Below are positions 9,546-18,025 of a DNA stretch of 43,916 nucleotides, one piece after another. The notes below the pieces were generated by a model. The model was not told where the DNA came from. It worked only from the letters and a program-made list of their open reading frames with translations, and searched no databases. This stretch comes from a bacterium. Lineage in GTDB: Bacteria; Krumholzibacteriota; Krumholzibacteriia; LZORAL124-64-63. Within the stretch, counting starts at the first letter, position 1; each line of letters starts with the position of its first letter. The stretch is from the NCBI GenBank assembly GCA_024229695.1, contig JAAESD010000307.1:1-43916 (forward strand). Reading direction: 5' to 3'. The position numbers and the translations under genes are program-made.

Positions 9546-9680
9546 GGGTCTCCTCCGTCCAATATTTTCAAAACATCAGACCGGGCTAAACACAGATAAA
9601 TCTCATGTCGAGTCGTTTGCTTGTCGCAAGTAGACAGAAATACTCAGCCACCGAGCTAAATACAAACGCAGTTGCCTTTA

Positions 9681-9709
9681 ATCATAAGTAATTACCATGG
9701 ATGAAGCAA
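9681..9709 (-). promoter_or_regulatory. Candidate sigma-70-type promoter for the envelope operon
   Basis: Read on the minus strand, TTGCTT (9709-9704) and TATGAT (9686-9681) are separated by 17 bases. The -10 matches five of six consensus bases, the -35 only three. It would give a leader of roughly 130 bases before the lipoprotein start at 9545. Found by eye only. Confidence 0.35.
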
Positions 9710-9756
9710 TCCAAGTTTGGCAGTTGGGGCTATTATTTCTATTCAATTTCACCGCC

Positions 9757-9774
9757 GGCCGCTTTCTTGCGGCC
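9757..9774. other. GC-rich hairpin after ilvE without a U-run
   Basis: GGCCGC at 9757-9762 pairs with GCGGCC at 9769-9774 around a TTTCTT loop, 39 bases beyond the ilvE stop. Neither strand has a T-run after it, so it may be a Rho-dependent or RNA-stabilising 3' hairpin rather than an intrinsic terminator. Confidence 0.4.
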
Positions 9775-9812
9775 TGTTTGAATAAAAGCTCTTGTCGATA
9801 CTTATCCAGAGT

Positions 9813-10880
9813 CTAGCTGGTTGATATTTTAGTTACCCATTCTGGATGAAACTCGCTGTTGCCGGTATGAATTGAGCAAAGGGTCTCACGCAACCTGTTT
9901 GTTACTGGTCCCTCTGTATTGCCGGTTATAGTGTATTCTTTGCCGCCATAGTGAATTTTGCCTATCGGGGTAACTACCGCAGCAGTTCCACACGCAAACG
10001 CTTCCAGCAGTTTACCACTTTCAGCATCGTCACAAATCTCTTTGATTATTGGCGGAGTCTCGATCCAGTTATAACCAAAATCGCCACATAGTATACCAAC
10101 AGAATCTCTGGTCACGCCATTTAGAATCGTATCACCAACCGGAGCTGTAATAATTTTATCAGCGTAAACAAAAGCAATATTCATTGCTCCCATTTCTTCA
10201 ACCGTTAGTCTCGACTCGGCATCGAGCCATATAATTTGGTCAAATCCTTCGTCTTTTGCGCGCTTGATTGGAAGCAATGACGCAGCATAGTTGCCGCCTG
10301 TTTTTGCAAAACCAACTCCACCCTTAGCGCTTCGTACAAATTCTTCTTCAACCTTGAGCTTCAACGGTTTTATGCCGCCAGCGAAGTACGAACCAACTGG
10401 TCCTATTAAAATGTAAAATAGATACTTATCGGCAGCCACTACTCCGAGACTGGCCTGTGTAGCAATCATTGTTGGGCGAATATAAAGCGCGGAAGGTGAT
10501 TCTGGGGTCCAGTCTCTGTCCAGATCAATAAGAGTATGCAGGGCTTCCATAAACAACTCTTCATCAACCTGTGGCATGCACATTCTGGCGCACGATTTAT
10601 TGAAGCGCTTAATGTTCATGTCGGGACGGAACATGTGGACCGATCTGTCTTTGGGATTTGTATAGGCCTTCATCCCTTCAAAAATTTCCTGTCCGTAGTG
10701 AAGAACTTTTGCTGCCGGATCCAGCGATAAATTTCCATAAGGCTCAATGCTTGGCTCTCCCCATTTACCGTCACTGTATTCCATCATAAACATGTGGGGA
10801 GTAAATGTTGTACCGAAACCGTAGTTATCGTCCGCCGGTGGTGCTGGTGGAGATTTGTGGAGATTAATCTTGATGCCCAT
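9813..10880 (-). CDS. ilvE: Branched-chain amino acid aminotransferase
   Basis: 355 residues, a fold-type IV PLP aminotransferase that interconverts Leu, Ile and Val with their 2-oxo acids using glutamate/2-oxoglutarate. The sequence fits the long, eukaryote-like BCAT subgroup: HYGQEIFEGMKAY near 61-73, YIRPTMIAT, the PLP lysine K193 in FAKTGGNYAAS, and the C-terminal block ACGTAAVVTPIG. The ATG at 10880 has AGGAGG six bases upstream. It follows the MFS gene by 61 bp in the same direction and could be read from the same transcript or from its own promoter in that gap. No other branched-chain biosynthesis gene is nearby. Confidence 0.93.
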   Translation of the reverse strand: MGIKINLHKSPPAPPADDNYGFGTTFTPHMFMMEYSDGKWGEPSIEPYGNLSLDPAAKVLHYGQEIFEGMKAYTNPKDRSVHMFRPDMNIKRFNKSCARMCMPQVDEELFMEALHTLIDLDRDWTPESPSALYIRPTMIATQASLGVVAADKYLFYILIGPVGSYFAGGIKPLKLKVEEEFVRSAKGGVGFAKTGGNYAASLLPIKRAKDEGFDQIIWLDAESRLTVEEMGAMNIAFVYADKIITAPVGDTILNGVTRDSVGILCGDFGYNWIETPPIIKEICDDAESGKLLEAFACGTAAVVTPIGKIHYGGKEYTITGNTEGPVTNRLRETLCSIHTGNSEFHPEWVTKISTS

Positions 10881-10941
10881 TGTGTCCTCCTGAGTGACAG
10901 ATTTGGTTATCTGTTAAATGTGGCAGGAAGTTGGCTGTTTT

Positions 10942-12135
10942 TCAAGAATCGATAGCAGGTTTTGGAACGAAAATTCGACCAATAATTCCAAACAAAATTT
11001 CACCCACACCAGCGGCAATCAAAACCGGCACAACGCCTACTCTGGACGCTACTATTGGACCAACTAAAACAGAGAATAAAGTGATTGGACCAATCATTGG
11101 TGTGAGCCAACCAAAAACTCTGCCTCGTATTTCTTCCGCGGTCTCCCTCTGTAGGAAGGTAGCCAGATTAACCTGAAGCCCGCTACTGATTGCACCGAAA
11201 CAGGCAAATAATAAAATAGCCATCGCCGGGTTTCTGTTAACTGCAAAAAGTCCAAGCAATACGCCGTCAATTGCAAGCAATACTGTTATCAATGTAAGTG
11301 GATTCGATTTGCTTCTTGCCGCACCAGCAATAAGGGCGCCAATAATACCGCCAACGCCAGCAGCTCCAAAAATAAAGCCGATTTCTTTTTCGCTTTGCAT
11401 CATAATATTTTTTACAAAATCAAAAACAAGTGGTGGCTGCATTGCTGTGACCATTGTTACTGTGCCTAGAAAAATTACGGCGAATCGGAGCCGAGGATTT
11501 CCAAGCAGGTGTGTCGCACCAAAACTGAGGTCTTTCCAGAACTTCTGTACTTTTTGGGGTACTTTTTCAACTTCCAGATAGACAAATCTTCTTTGTATCA
11601 AAATTATTGCAGAAAAAACAAATGTTAATGAATCGGCAAAAAATGCTGAGTTAACTCCGCGTGATTCAACAATTATTCCACCAAGGGCCATTCCAAACAT
11701 CAATACAAGATTTTGGGTCAACATTGTCAGTGCATTTGATTTTTTCAGCAGATTGTCTTCAACAACTTCAGGCATAAGTGCTAGCCGGGCCGGGCTGTGA
11801 AATTGTCTGCCAATAGAAAGCAGTGCGGCTAATAAATAAATTGTGGGAAGAGATTCAACAAACGGGATCACAAATACAACAGCAGCGCTGAAAATATCAG
11901 TTAAGACCATAACGCCTTTTTTGCGCCACCTGTCTATTATTACACCTGCAACAGGCCCCAGCAAAACTCCTGGAATTATTTGCACGGCAGCCAGTAGACC
12001 AAGATTAGCAACAGAGCCGGTTCTATCCATAATCAACGAGAAAAACGCAATAATTGCGATCTTGTCGCCAAGTCCGGACACTATTGATGCCGTCCATATT
12101 GACAGAAAACTTCTATTTTTAAAAAGCTTGCGCAA
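10942..12135 (-). CDS. MFS exporter, drug:H+ antiporter-3-like
   Basis: 397 residues with roughly 12 hydrophobic segments. The first cytoplasmic loop carries a motif-A-like segment (GVIIDRWRKKGVM), and the sequences PEVVEDNLLKKSNAL and EEIRGRVFGWL are typical of the MFS branch that includes macrolide exporters of the Mef type and siderophore exporters of the EntS type. The start is a TTG at 12135 with AGGAAGG five bases upstream; no ATG precedes the conserved N-terminus. It begins 10 bp after the hflX stop, so it belongs to the ABC-F/HflX transcript. Substrate unknown; a small hydrophobic compound leaving the cell is the likely class. Confidence 0.85.
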   Translation of the reverse strand: MRKLFKNRSFLSIWTASIVSGLGDKIAIIAFFSLIMDRTGSVANLGLLAAVQIIPGVLLGPVAGVIIDRWRKKGVMVLTDIFSAAVVFVIPFVESLPTIYLLAALLSIGRQFHSPARLALMPEVVEDNLLKKSNALTMLTQNLVLMFGMALGGIIVESRGVNSAFFADSLTFVFSAIILIQRRFVYLEVEKVPQKVQKFWKDLSFGATHLLGNPRLRFAVIFLGTVTMVTAMQPPLVFDFVKNIMMQSEKEIGFIFGAAGVGGIIGALIAGAARSKSNPLTLITVLLAIDGVLLGLFAVNRNPAMAILLFACFGAISSGLQVNLATFLQRETAEEIRGRVFGWLTPMIGPITLFSVLVGPIVASRVGVVPVLIAAGVGEILFGIIGRIFVPKPAIDS

Positions 12136-12145
12136 AAAAACCTTC

Positions 12146-13468
12146 CTATGATTTTTCCAGAATTTTTATTTCAGGTTCTTTGCCAAGCAGCTTGTTTAAT
12201 TCCGGCTCCGGGAGCCTGACTGTAACTGTGCAGTATTTTTCGTTGTGCTCTTCTTCAAATACAGAACCTGTTCTGTGAAATACTGCTACAATATCCATTC
12301 TAAAAAGAGGAACCTGAAGTTTGTAGATTTTTTCTCCTGAAAACAATACTCGTTCGATCGCGCCTCTAACTTCTGCTGGCCCTTTTCCGTCAAGTGCAGA
12401 TATAAAGAGAGCTTCTGGATAGTCTCCCCTGAAGCGGGCTGTCACGTCTTGTCTCGCATCTTCATCCAGCAGGTCGGTTTTATTAAACACCATGACCGTT
12501 GGGTGGTCTTCTTCAACGATAGATGCAAGAACTTCAGATACTGCGCTTATCTGTGTTGCTGGGCTTACGTCTGAAGCGTCAACAACATGAATCAACAGAT
12601 CCGCGTCGGCCACTTCCTGAAGTGTCGCATGAAAGCTCTCAACAAGATTGTGTGGAAGTCTTTTGATAAAACCAACGGTGTCGGTAAGCAAGAACTGGTG
12701 GCGCTCATCAATTTCGATTCGCCTGGTTGTTGCGTCGAGTGTTGCGAACAATTTGTCCTGGATAAACACATCGCTGCCACTGATTGCTTTCATCAGGGTT
12801 GATTTTCCGGCATTTGTATAACCAACCAGCGCTACTTTAAATTGTTCTTTTCGCCTGCTTGTTTGCACCTTGTGTGACTCGGCGATGTTCTTAAGTTCTG
12901 ACTTGAGTCTGGATAATCTTTTTCCAACAATTCGGCGATCTGTTTCCAGCTGGGTTTCACCTGGTCCCCTGGTTCCGATTCCTCCAGCATGTCTATCAAG
13001 GTGTGACCACAGCTTTGTCAGGCGCGGTAACATGTATTGAGTTTGAGCCAATTCAACCTGGAGTTTTGCTTGTTGTGTTTTTGCGTGAGCCGCAAAAATG
13101 TCTAAAATCAATTCTGTTCTGTCGAGTACCGATATTTGTTCTTCTTCATGAGCAAGCGCTTCTTCCAGGTTCCTGCCCTGAGCTGGAGAAAGTTCGTTGT
13201 CAAAAATTACCATATTTGCACCCGTGCCAGCACAAACTCCTCGCAACTCCTCAAGCTTGCCTTTGCCAATAAATATTGCTGCATCCGGTTTTTGTCTAGA
13301 TTGATGAACCTGTCCGACAACTTTAGCGCCAGCCGTTTTTGCAAGCAACGCAAGTTCCGCGAGGTCTGATTCACCACCAAGCATATTGCCAAAACGAAGA
13401 GGAAGGTCCACTCCAACCAGCACTGCTACTTGTTTTAACTCCTGATTACTATCCGTCGATTTCTTCAT
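12146..13468 (-). CDS. hflX: Ribosome-associated GTPase HflX
   Basis: 440 residues. The N-terminal HflX domain includes FIGKGKLEEL (66-75) and FDNELSPAQGRNLE; a coiled linker GGIGTRGPGETQLETDRR follows; the G domain has GYTNAGKST (216-224), DTVGFIKRLPHNLVESF and FNKTD. HflX splits stalled or heat-damaged 70S ribosomes, and HflX variants give macrolide-lincosamide resistance in some bacteria. The start at 13468 overlaps the 3' end of the ABC-F gene by 20 bases, suggesting translational coupling. Being cotranscribed with another ribosome-binding ATPase and an exporter suggests a shared response to ribosome inhibition, though HflX is also a general stress factor. Confidence 0.95.
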   Translation of the reverse strand: MKKSTDSNQELKQVAVLVGVDLPLRFGNMLGGESDLAELALLAKTAGAKVVGQVHQSRQKPDAAIFIGKGKLEELRGVCAGTGANMVIFDNELSPAQGRNLEEALAHEEEQISVLDRTELILDIFAAHAKTQQAKLQVELAQTQYMLPRLTKLWSHLDRHAGGIGTRGPGETQLETDRRIVGKRLSRLKSELKNIAESHKVQTSRRKEQFKVALVGYTNAGKSTLMKAISGSDVFIQDKLFATLDATTRRIEIDERHQFLLTDTVGFIKRLPHNLVESFHATLQEVADADLLIHVVDASDVSPATQISAVSEVLASIVEEDHPTVMVFNKTDLLDEDARQDVTARFRGDYPEALFISALDGKGPAEVRGAIERVLFSGEKIYKLQVPLFRMDIVAVFHRTGSVFEEEHNEKYCTVTVRLPEPELNKLLGKEPEIKILEKS

Positions 13469-15338
13469 TCAGCTTTTCCCACTTGTTCATTTCTTCACTT
13501 AATTTTTGGTGTAGCTCTCCGGTTTTTATACCAAGAGCTTCTCTGTCTTTGTTGGTTGTTTCTGGATTCGACATTGCATTCATGATTTCTTCAAGCTCTT
13601 TTTCAATGTCTCCTATATTGGCTTCACAATTTTCTATCAGTTTTTGCCGACGCTGAATCTCGTTTTTACTCAGCCCCGTGTTAGCCGGTTTTTGTTTTTT
13701 TACCTTTGGGGTCGATGTATTAATTACCTGTTCTTTTCTGGTTGCAATATAGTCACTGTAATTGCCTGCGTGAAACTTCACTTCTGCCGTCTCGTCAAAA
13801 ACGAAAAGCTTGTTCACGGTGTGATCAAGAAATCGACGATCATGTGACACCACAATTACTGTTCCATCAAACTCTACTATCGCTTTTTCCAACGACTCTC
13901 TTGTGTCTGTGTCCAGGTGGTTAGTGGGCTCGTCTAAAAACAGTGTGTTGTGTCCACCTTTAATCAGCTTCATCAGAGAAAGCCTGGCTCGTTCACCGCC
14001 CGACAGCCTGCCAACAAGCCGATCGATCATGTCGCTACCAAAACCAAATGCTCCTGCAAAACTTCTTATCTGGCTTATTGCTGCTCCTGGCCAAAATTTT
14101 ACAATTTCTTCAAAGAGCGTATTGCTGTCGGTTACTCCCAATAGCTGTTGGTCGTAAAGCCCGATATCTACATTGTGCCCCCAGCTTACGGCCCCTTTTT
14201 CAGGCTGCCTTTTTCCAGACAGAAGATCCAGCAGTGTACTTTTTCCGCATCCGTTTGGGCCTATGATTCCAACCCTGTCTCCTCTGTGGAACATAAGATT
14301 CAAATCGGCAAACAGTGGTTGGTTGTTATACCCGAAACTGATTTCGCGAGTCTCCAGAACAACAGCTCCACTACGTTGATTACATTCCAGTTTAAGCTTG
14401 AAAGTTTGGCTGGAAGAGGTTGGGCGCTCTACAAAGTCTTGTTTTTCCAGCTGTTTCCTTCTGGACTGAGCCTGTTTTGTTTTCTGGCCGGCAATGTTTT
14501 TTCGAATAAAATCTTCCGTCTTTTGCTTTTTTTCCTGCTGCCTTTGCCATGTGGCTTCCTGCTGTTTTCTGAATTCGGAATACTGCTCCCAAAATCGACT
14601 GTAGTTACCCTTCCAGGTTGTCAGATTTCCGTTTGCAAGATGTAGTGTTGTGTCTGTTACCCTGTCCAGGAAATACCTGTCATGAGAAACAATAATTGTT
14701 GTGCCATTGAATTTTGAGATCCAGCTCTCCAGCCATTCGCACGATGGTAAATCGAGATGGTTGGTTGGCTCATCAAGCAGGAGCATACTGCTGTTGGATA
14801 ACAAAACTGCTGCCAGAGCAGCGCGTCTTCTTTCGCCTCCGGATAAAACCCCAACAGAGGTGTCACGTTTTTGCTTATCAAGGCCCAGGCCATCAAGGGT
14901 TGCCTCTAGTTTTGGGCGCCAATTATAGCCATCAAGTCTTTCATAGTCGGCCTGAAGTTTTCCGTGTTTTATAGCTAATAAAGATGAGTCTTCTGTTGCT
15001 GCCATTTGATCGGCAATTTCAGAAAGTTCCTTTTCAATATTTTGGAGTTTTGAGAAAGCTCTATTAGCCACTGCGTCAAAAAGTGTGGTTCCGCTGCTGT
15101 CTCCACTGAAGGTTGTGTCTTGATTCAAGGCACAGATTTCTACGCCGGAAGTAAGCTGGCGCTTACCCTGGATCGGTAAAATCGATCCGGCAATAACTGA
15201 AAGAAGTGTTGATTTTCCACAGCCGTTACCACCTGCAAGGCCATAACTTCTGCCTGGCAAAATATTCAGACTGGCATTACGCAGCACTGGCTCTCGGCCA
15301 AAATCAAAATCAATGTTTTGTAATGAAATCAGTGACAT
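13449..15338 (-). CDS. ABC-F family ribosome-associated ATPase
   Basis: 629 residues, two ABC domains with no membrane segment, as in ABC-F translation factors. First cassette: GGNGCGKST (36-44), LSGGE (165-169), DEPTNHLD (189-196). Second: GPNGCGKST (360-368), LSGGE (445-449), DEPTNHLD (469-476). The inter-domain linker (about 245-310), which reaches toward the peptidyl-transferase centre in this family, contains FIRKNIAGQKTKQAQSRRKQ. The C-terminus (about 560-629) is a charged coiled coil. The linker and tail look more like housekeeping YheS/Uup-type members than dedicated resistance proteins, but this cannot be decided by eye. The ribosome site CTGGAGAT abuts a terminator hairpin. Followed by hflX with a 20-base overlap. 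Confidence 0.92.
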   Translation of the reverse strand: MSLISLQNIDFDFGREPVLRNASLNILPGRSYGLAGGNGCGKSTLLSVIAGSILPIQGKRQLTSGVEICALNQDTTFSGDSSGTTLFDAVANRAFSKLQNIEKELSEIADQMAATEDSSLLAIKHGKLQADYERLDGYNWRPKLEATLDGLGLDKQKRDTSVGVLSGGERRRAALAAVLLSNSSMLLLDEPTNHLDLPSCEWLESWISKFNGTTIIVSHDRYFLDRVTDTTLHLANGNLTTWKGNYSRFWEQYSEFRKQQEATWQRQQEKKQKTEDFIRKNIAGQKTKQAQSRRKQLEKQDFVERPTSSSQTFKLKLECNQRSGAVVLETREISFGYNNQPLFADLNLMFHRGDRVGIIGPNGCGKSTLLDLLSGKRQPEKGAVSWGHNVDIGLYDQQLLGVTDSNTLFEEIVKFWPGAAISQIRSFAGAFGFGSDMIDRLVGRLSGGERARLSLMKLIKGGHNTLFLDEPTNHLDTDTRESLEKAIVEFDGTVIVVSHDRRFLDHTVNKLFVFDETAEVKFHAGNYSDYIATRKEQVINTSTPKVKKQKPANTGLSKNEIQRRQKLIENCEANIGDIEKELEEIMNAMSNPETTNKDREALGIKTGELHQKLSEEMNKWEKLNEEIDG

Positions 15339-15348
15339 TTATCTCCAG

Positions 15349-15382
15349 AAAAAACGCCTCTTCTCTAAAAGAAGAGGCGTTT
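15349..15382 (-). terminator. Intrinsic terminator/possible attenuator between the AraC-type gene and the ABC-F gene
   Basis: An 11-bp perfect stem, AACGCCTCTTC (15353-15363) with GAAGAGGCGTT (15371-15381), has a seven-base loop. On the minus strand six T follow the stem and lead straight into the ABC-F ribosome site. It can end the regulator's transcript, but its place inside the 62-bp gap means any ABC-F transcript from upstream must read through it. Confidence 0.85.
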
Positions 15383-15400
15383 ATTTTATTGAGCCAGTTT

Positions 15401-16246
15401 TCAAGAAGCAAGTGATGGGGTTTTGCGATAGCGCAGAGGTGAAACCCCACATCGTTCCTTAAATGTTCTGGAGAAATGAGCCAGACTGTTAAAGCCGCAA
15501 CTCTTGGAGACCTCTTCAACTGAAAGCTCGAAGCGACGCAATAGTACTTTTGCACCGTCGATGCGAACCTGTATCAGATAGTCGCTAAAGCTCATTCCAA
15601 CTTCCATTCTGAACATGTTGGAAAAATAGCCTGGTGACAGAAAGACCAGATCGGCCATTTTGTCCCTGTTGATATTTGTGCTGAAGTTCTTCAGAACATA
15701 TCGACATGAGTATTCTGCTCTGTAGTCGTGAATGTCGGTATTTGCAACATTCCTGGTTCCGTCTTCGCTTATCGCCACCTCTGGTAGCGGCCCAAGCCAA
15801 GTCTCAACGTCAGCGTCGCCGGTTGGAGATGGAACCACAATATCATTGTCGGGAATGGTTGTTTTTGTTGATTTGCCATGTAAAAATTCTATGACATGTT
15901 GTGCGCTTTTTTGAACATTTGCTCCATGAGCAACTAAAACCGGCATTTCTACAACGCCAACCTGCTGTTCAAGTGCGGCATTCATCGCTTTTGTTTTGTC
16001 GCTGGAGTAAATGAAAAGTAGCGCCGCGTTGGTTCCTCTGTTATCAGAAGATTCCCGTTTGTTAATTACAATTTGTGGGCCAAAAAGAGCGAAACAAATT
16101 TCAGCCGCATTTGTCTCATTTGAAATACAGGTAAACAAAACCCTCTGGTTCTCTTCGAGACCAGAGCTACTGATTTTTGTGAAGGTCGGGAACTCGATTA
16201 AGTAGCTATCCCACTCTTCAATAGTTAATTGCAGTCTTTCTTGCAC
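15401..16246 (-). CDS. AraC/XylS-family transcriptional regulator
   Basis: 281 residues. The C-terminal 90 residues (about 193-276) are a double helix-turn-helix AraC domain: MADLVFLSPGYFSNMFRMEV, the linker helix VRIDGAKVLLRR, and VSKSCGFNSLAHFSRTFKER with the GVSPLRYR ending. The N-terminal 160 residues match no domain I can name; their alternating strands and helices might be a degenerate receiver-like fold, which is speculation. The start is GTG at 16246 with AGGAGA five bases upstream. It is transcribed toward the ABC-F/HflX/MFS genes and ends 62 bp before them, behind a terminator. It could control that operon, itself, or the secreted-protein gene upstream. Confidence 0.88.
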   Translation of the reverse strand: MQERLQLTIEEWDSYLIEFPTFTKISSSGLEENQRVLFTCISNETNAAEICFALFGPQIVINKRESSDNRGTNAALLFIYSSDKTKAMNAALEQQVGVVEMPVLVAHGANVQKSAQHVIEFLHGKSTKTTIPDNDIVVPSPTGDADVETWLGPLPEVAISEDGTRNVANTDIHDYRAEYSCRYVLKNFSTNINRDKMADLVFLSPGYFSNMFRMEVGMSFSDYLIQVRIDGAKVLLRRFELSVEEVSKSCGFNSLAHFSRTFKERCGVSPLRYRKTPSLAS

Positions 16247-16348
16247 GACTGTCTCCTATATGAATACTTGGCGGTACATATAATGTCAGTCCAAGGGTGC
16301 TTTTATTTGCCTAAGCAAATGCCTAATTGAACTATCATACTCTAAATT

Positions 16349-16404
16349 ACCTGTTTTGTCTAGATAATACGTAAAACAAATCCCATTTATTAACAAAAAC
16401 AGGT
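16349..16404. promoter_or_regulatory. Inverted repeat upstream of the AraC-type gene, candidate operator
   Basis: ACCTGTTTTGT (16349-16359) and ACAAAAACAGGT (16393-16404) form an inverted pair (one extra A in the second arm) in the AT-rich 172-bp gap before the regulator. A further ACCTG at 16421-16425 follows. Such spaced half-sites suit an AraC-type protein, but the second arm also contributes to the possible terminator of the preceding gene. Confidence 0.35.
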
Positions 16405-16425
16405 GTTTTTACCGTTTTTTACCTG
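16395..16425 (-). terminator. Weak candidate terminator of the gyrA-linked operon
   Basis: On the minus strand CAGGT and ACCTG close a 16-base A-rich loop spanning the stop codon of the secreted protein, and TTTTTG follows. The stem is only five pairs, so it is uncertain. Confidence 0.35.
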
Positions 16426-18023
16426 ACCAGAGTAATTCTTTTTGTTACAGACCATTTATCAATCTGTAGCTTGCAGAAATATGTGCCAGCGGCAACATTT
16501 CTGCCGACCAAATCTTTTCCGTCCCAACTGCTTGTATAGCTACCAGTTCCAAGGCTGGCGTTTTCAAGTATCGATATTTCTCTTCCGGCAACGGTGTAAA
16601 CCCTCAAACTGACAGATGGTGCTGATGAGCTATACGGCATCGTTTCAATTGAGTTAAGGGTTGGCTGTTCTGAGTCTCCCCAGACCAGGCCCTCTCCCAC
16701 AGTAACCGGTACAATAAATTTAATAGTTGTCTGTTGATTAAACGGATTTGGGTGATTGCTTAAAAGCGCTGGTGATAAAGTTGGCTCTGTAAAAGTGTCC
16801 TCTTCCGGCTCCTGTTTGGTTGTTGTTAACAACTTAATCTCGGCCTCAAACCGCTTGCCGGACAGATATTTCCCGGAGAGCGTTGTAGAAGAAGGGGTTA
16901 GGGCTGAGAAAACAAAACGCAATTTTCCTTCTGCCGTATGTTGTATAAATTCCTGGTTTTTACAATAAGGAACAACTGTTTCCGGTTTCCATAAATCTGA
17001 CGCTTTTGCTTTGGTCCATTTTGTAGACCAGCTGGCTTCTGACTCCCACTCAATCTTGCTGGGGCTGCCAAGCCTTTTGTCTCCAAGAGTAAATGCGTCG
17101 GGATCAAACAGGCTATTGGACCCTTTTGTTATATTAAATTCAATAACGATTCTGTTGTTTTCATCGAGATAATAATCAGCATCGACTTTCTGATTTTTTA
17201 TACAAAATGCACACCCGGCGGACATGATCCAAGAGGTGGTCTTCTCGCCAGATTTTAGTACTGCGCCATCATAAACCTTTTCTGCTGCAACAAGTTGGCT
17301 TCTCAGCGTCGCTGCATTTGAGGCAACGGTAATAGCCCAGGTTGCTTTTCCTTCAAAAGGAAAACCTATTGTTCCTCTGTCGATTTTGGGGGTTTCAGAT
17401 CTATCCAGTAAAAGTGCACCAACAATTTTATCACCGGCGTCGGTTGCATAAAAAACCTGTTCTGGATGGGCGGGATCGAGTGAAGCGATATACCAGTTTG
17501 ATTTATTGCTAAGCGTCATCAACCCGGTATCTGTTCTATCAAAAACAACAAAAAGCGTTTTGTCCAAAGAAACATAATCCCAGTGATATGTTTCCGTGTG
17601 TGAGCTGTTCTTCTCTCGGCGAATTTCAGTAACAGACATTTGGTGACCGATGGCAGCAAAATCTTCGTCAATCAGACCGTCGTTATCATTGTCGATACCG
17701 TCGAAACGATCTTCGTTAACTTCCCCGTCGTGATCGTCATCGGCATTTGATGACAGACCCCAGTTGCCGCCAACGTGGCCTTCATTAATAACAGCAAGAA
17801 GTGGTGATTTTCTAAGTGATGGTTTGTGAGAAACTGTTGCTGATTGCGAGGCGATACGAACCGGAATATCAGAACCGTTGCCATGAACAAGTATCTCTAC
17901 AAAAGAACCTGTGATAAACACAGTCGCGTAATCGTCCAGCTCACATGCGGTTTTAACCGTAGGTGACGCGATTACTGCTGCTGAAAAAATCAACAGCGCG
18001 GACAATGTAATAATCAGTTTCAC
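16419..18023 (-). CDS. Secreted protein with calcium-binding-type acidic repeat and FlgD-like C-terminal domain
   Basis: 534 residues. The signal peptide (MKLIITLSALLIFSAAVIAS) is followed by an unrecognised domain that contains two DxDxDGxxxE-like acidic motifs at about 94-118 (DDDHDGEVNED, DNDNDGLIDED), like thrombospondin type 3 or EF-hand calcium loops. A CAFC motif lies near the middle. The C-terminus from about 425 is a FlgD-Ig/sorting-like domain (HPNPFNQQTTIKF, RVYTVAGREI, GTYFCKLQ). The start is GTG at 18023 with GGAGA nine bases upstream, inside the gyrA 3' end, only 2 bp after the gyrA stop, so it is probably in the gyrase transcript. That is an odd place for a surface protein. Function unknown. 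Confidence 0.85.
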   Translation of the reverse strand: MKLIITLSALLIFSAAVIASPTVKTACELDDYATVFITGSFVEILVHGNGSDIPVRIASQSATVSHKPSLRKSPLLAVINEGHVGGNWGLSSNADDDHDGEVNEDRFDGIDNDNDGLIDEDFAAIGHQMSVTEIRREKNSSHTETYHWDYVSLDKTLFVVFDRTDTGLMTLSNKSNWYIASLDPAHPEQVFYATDAGDKIVGALLLDRSETPKIDRGTIGFPFEGKATWAITVASNAATLRSQLVAAEKVYDGAVLKSGEKTTSWIMSAGCAFCIKNQKVDADYYLDENNRIVIEFNITKGSNSLFDPDAFTLGDKRLGSPSKIEWESEASWSTKWTKAKASDLWKPETVVPYCKNQEFIQHTAEGKLRFVFSALTPSSTTLSGKYLSGKRFEAEIKLLTTTKQEPEEDTFTEPTLSPALLSNHPNPFNQQTTIKFIVPVTVGEGLVWGDSEQPTLNSIETMPYSSSAPSVSLRVYTVAGREISILENASLGTGSYTSSWDGKDLVGRNVAAGTYFCKLQIDKWSVTKRITLVR

Positions 18024-18025
18024 GG

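Noticed and set aside
9757-9774. ilvE Rho-independent terminator
   Set aside because: Good stem but no U-run on either strand, so listed only as a hairpin.
14148-14645. Plus-strand open frame of 165 codons
   Set aside because: Antisense to the second half of the ABC-F gene with no family likeness or ribosome site.
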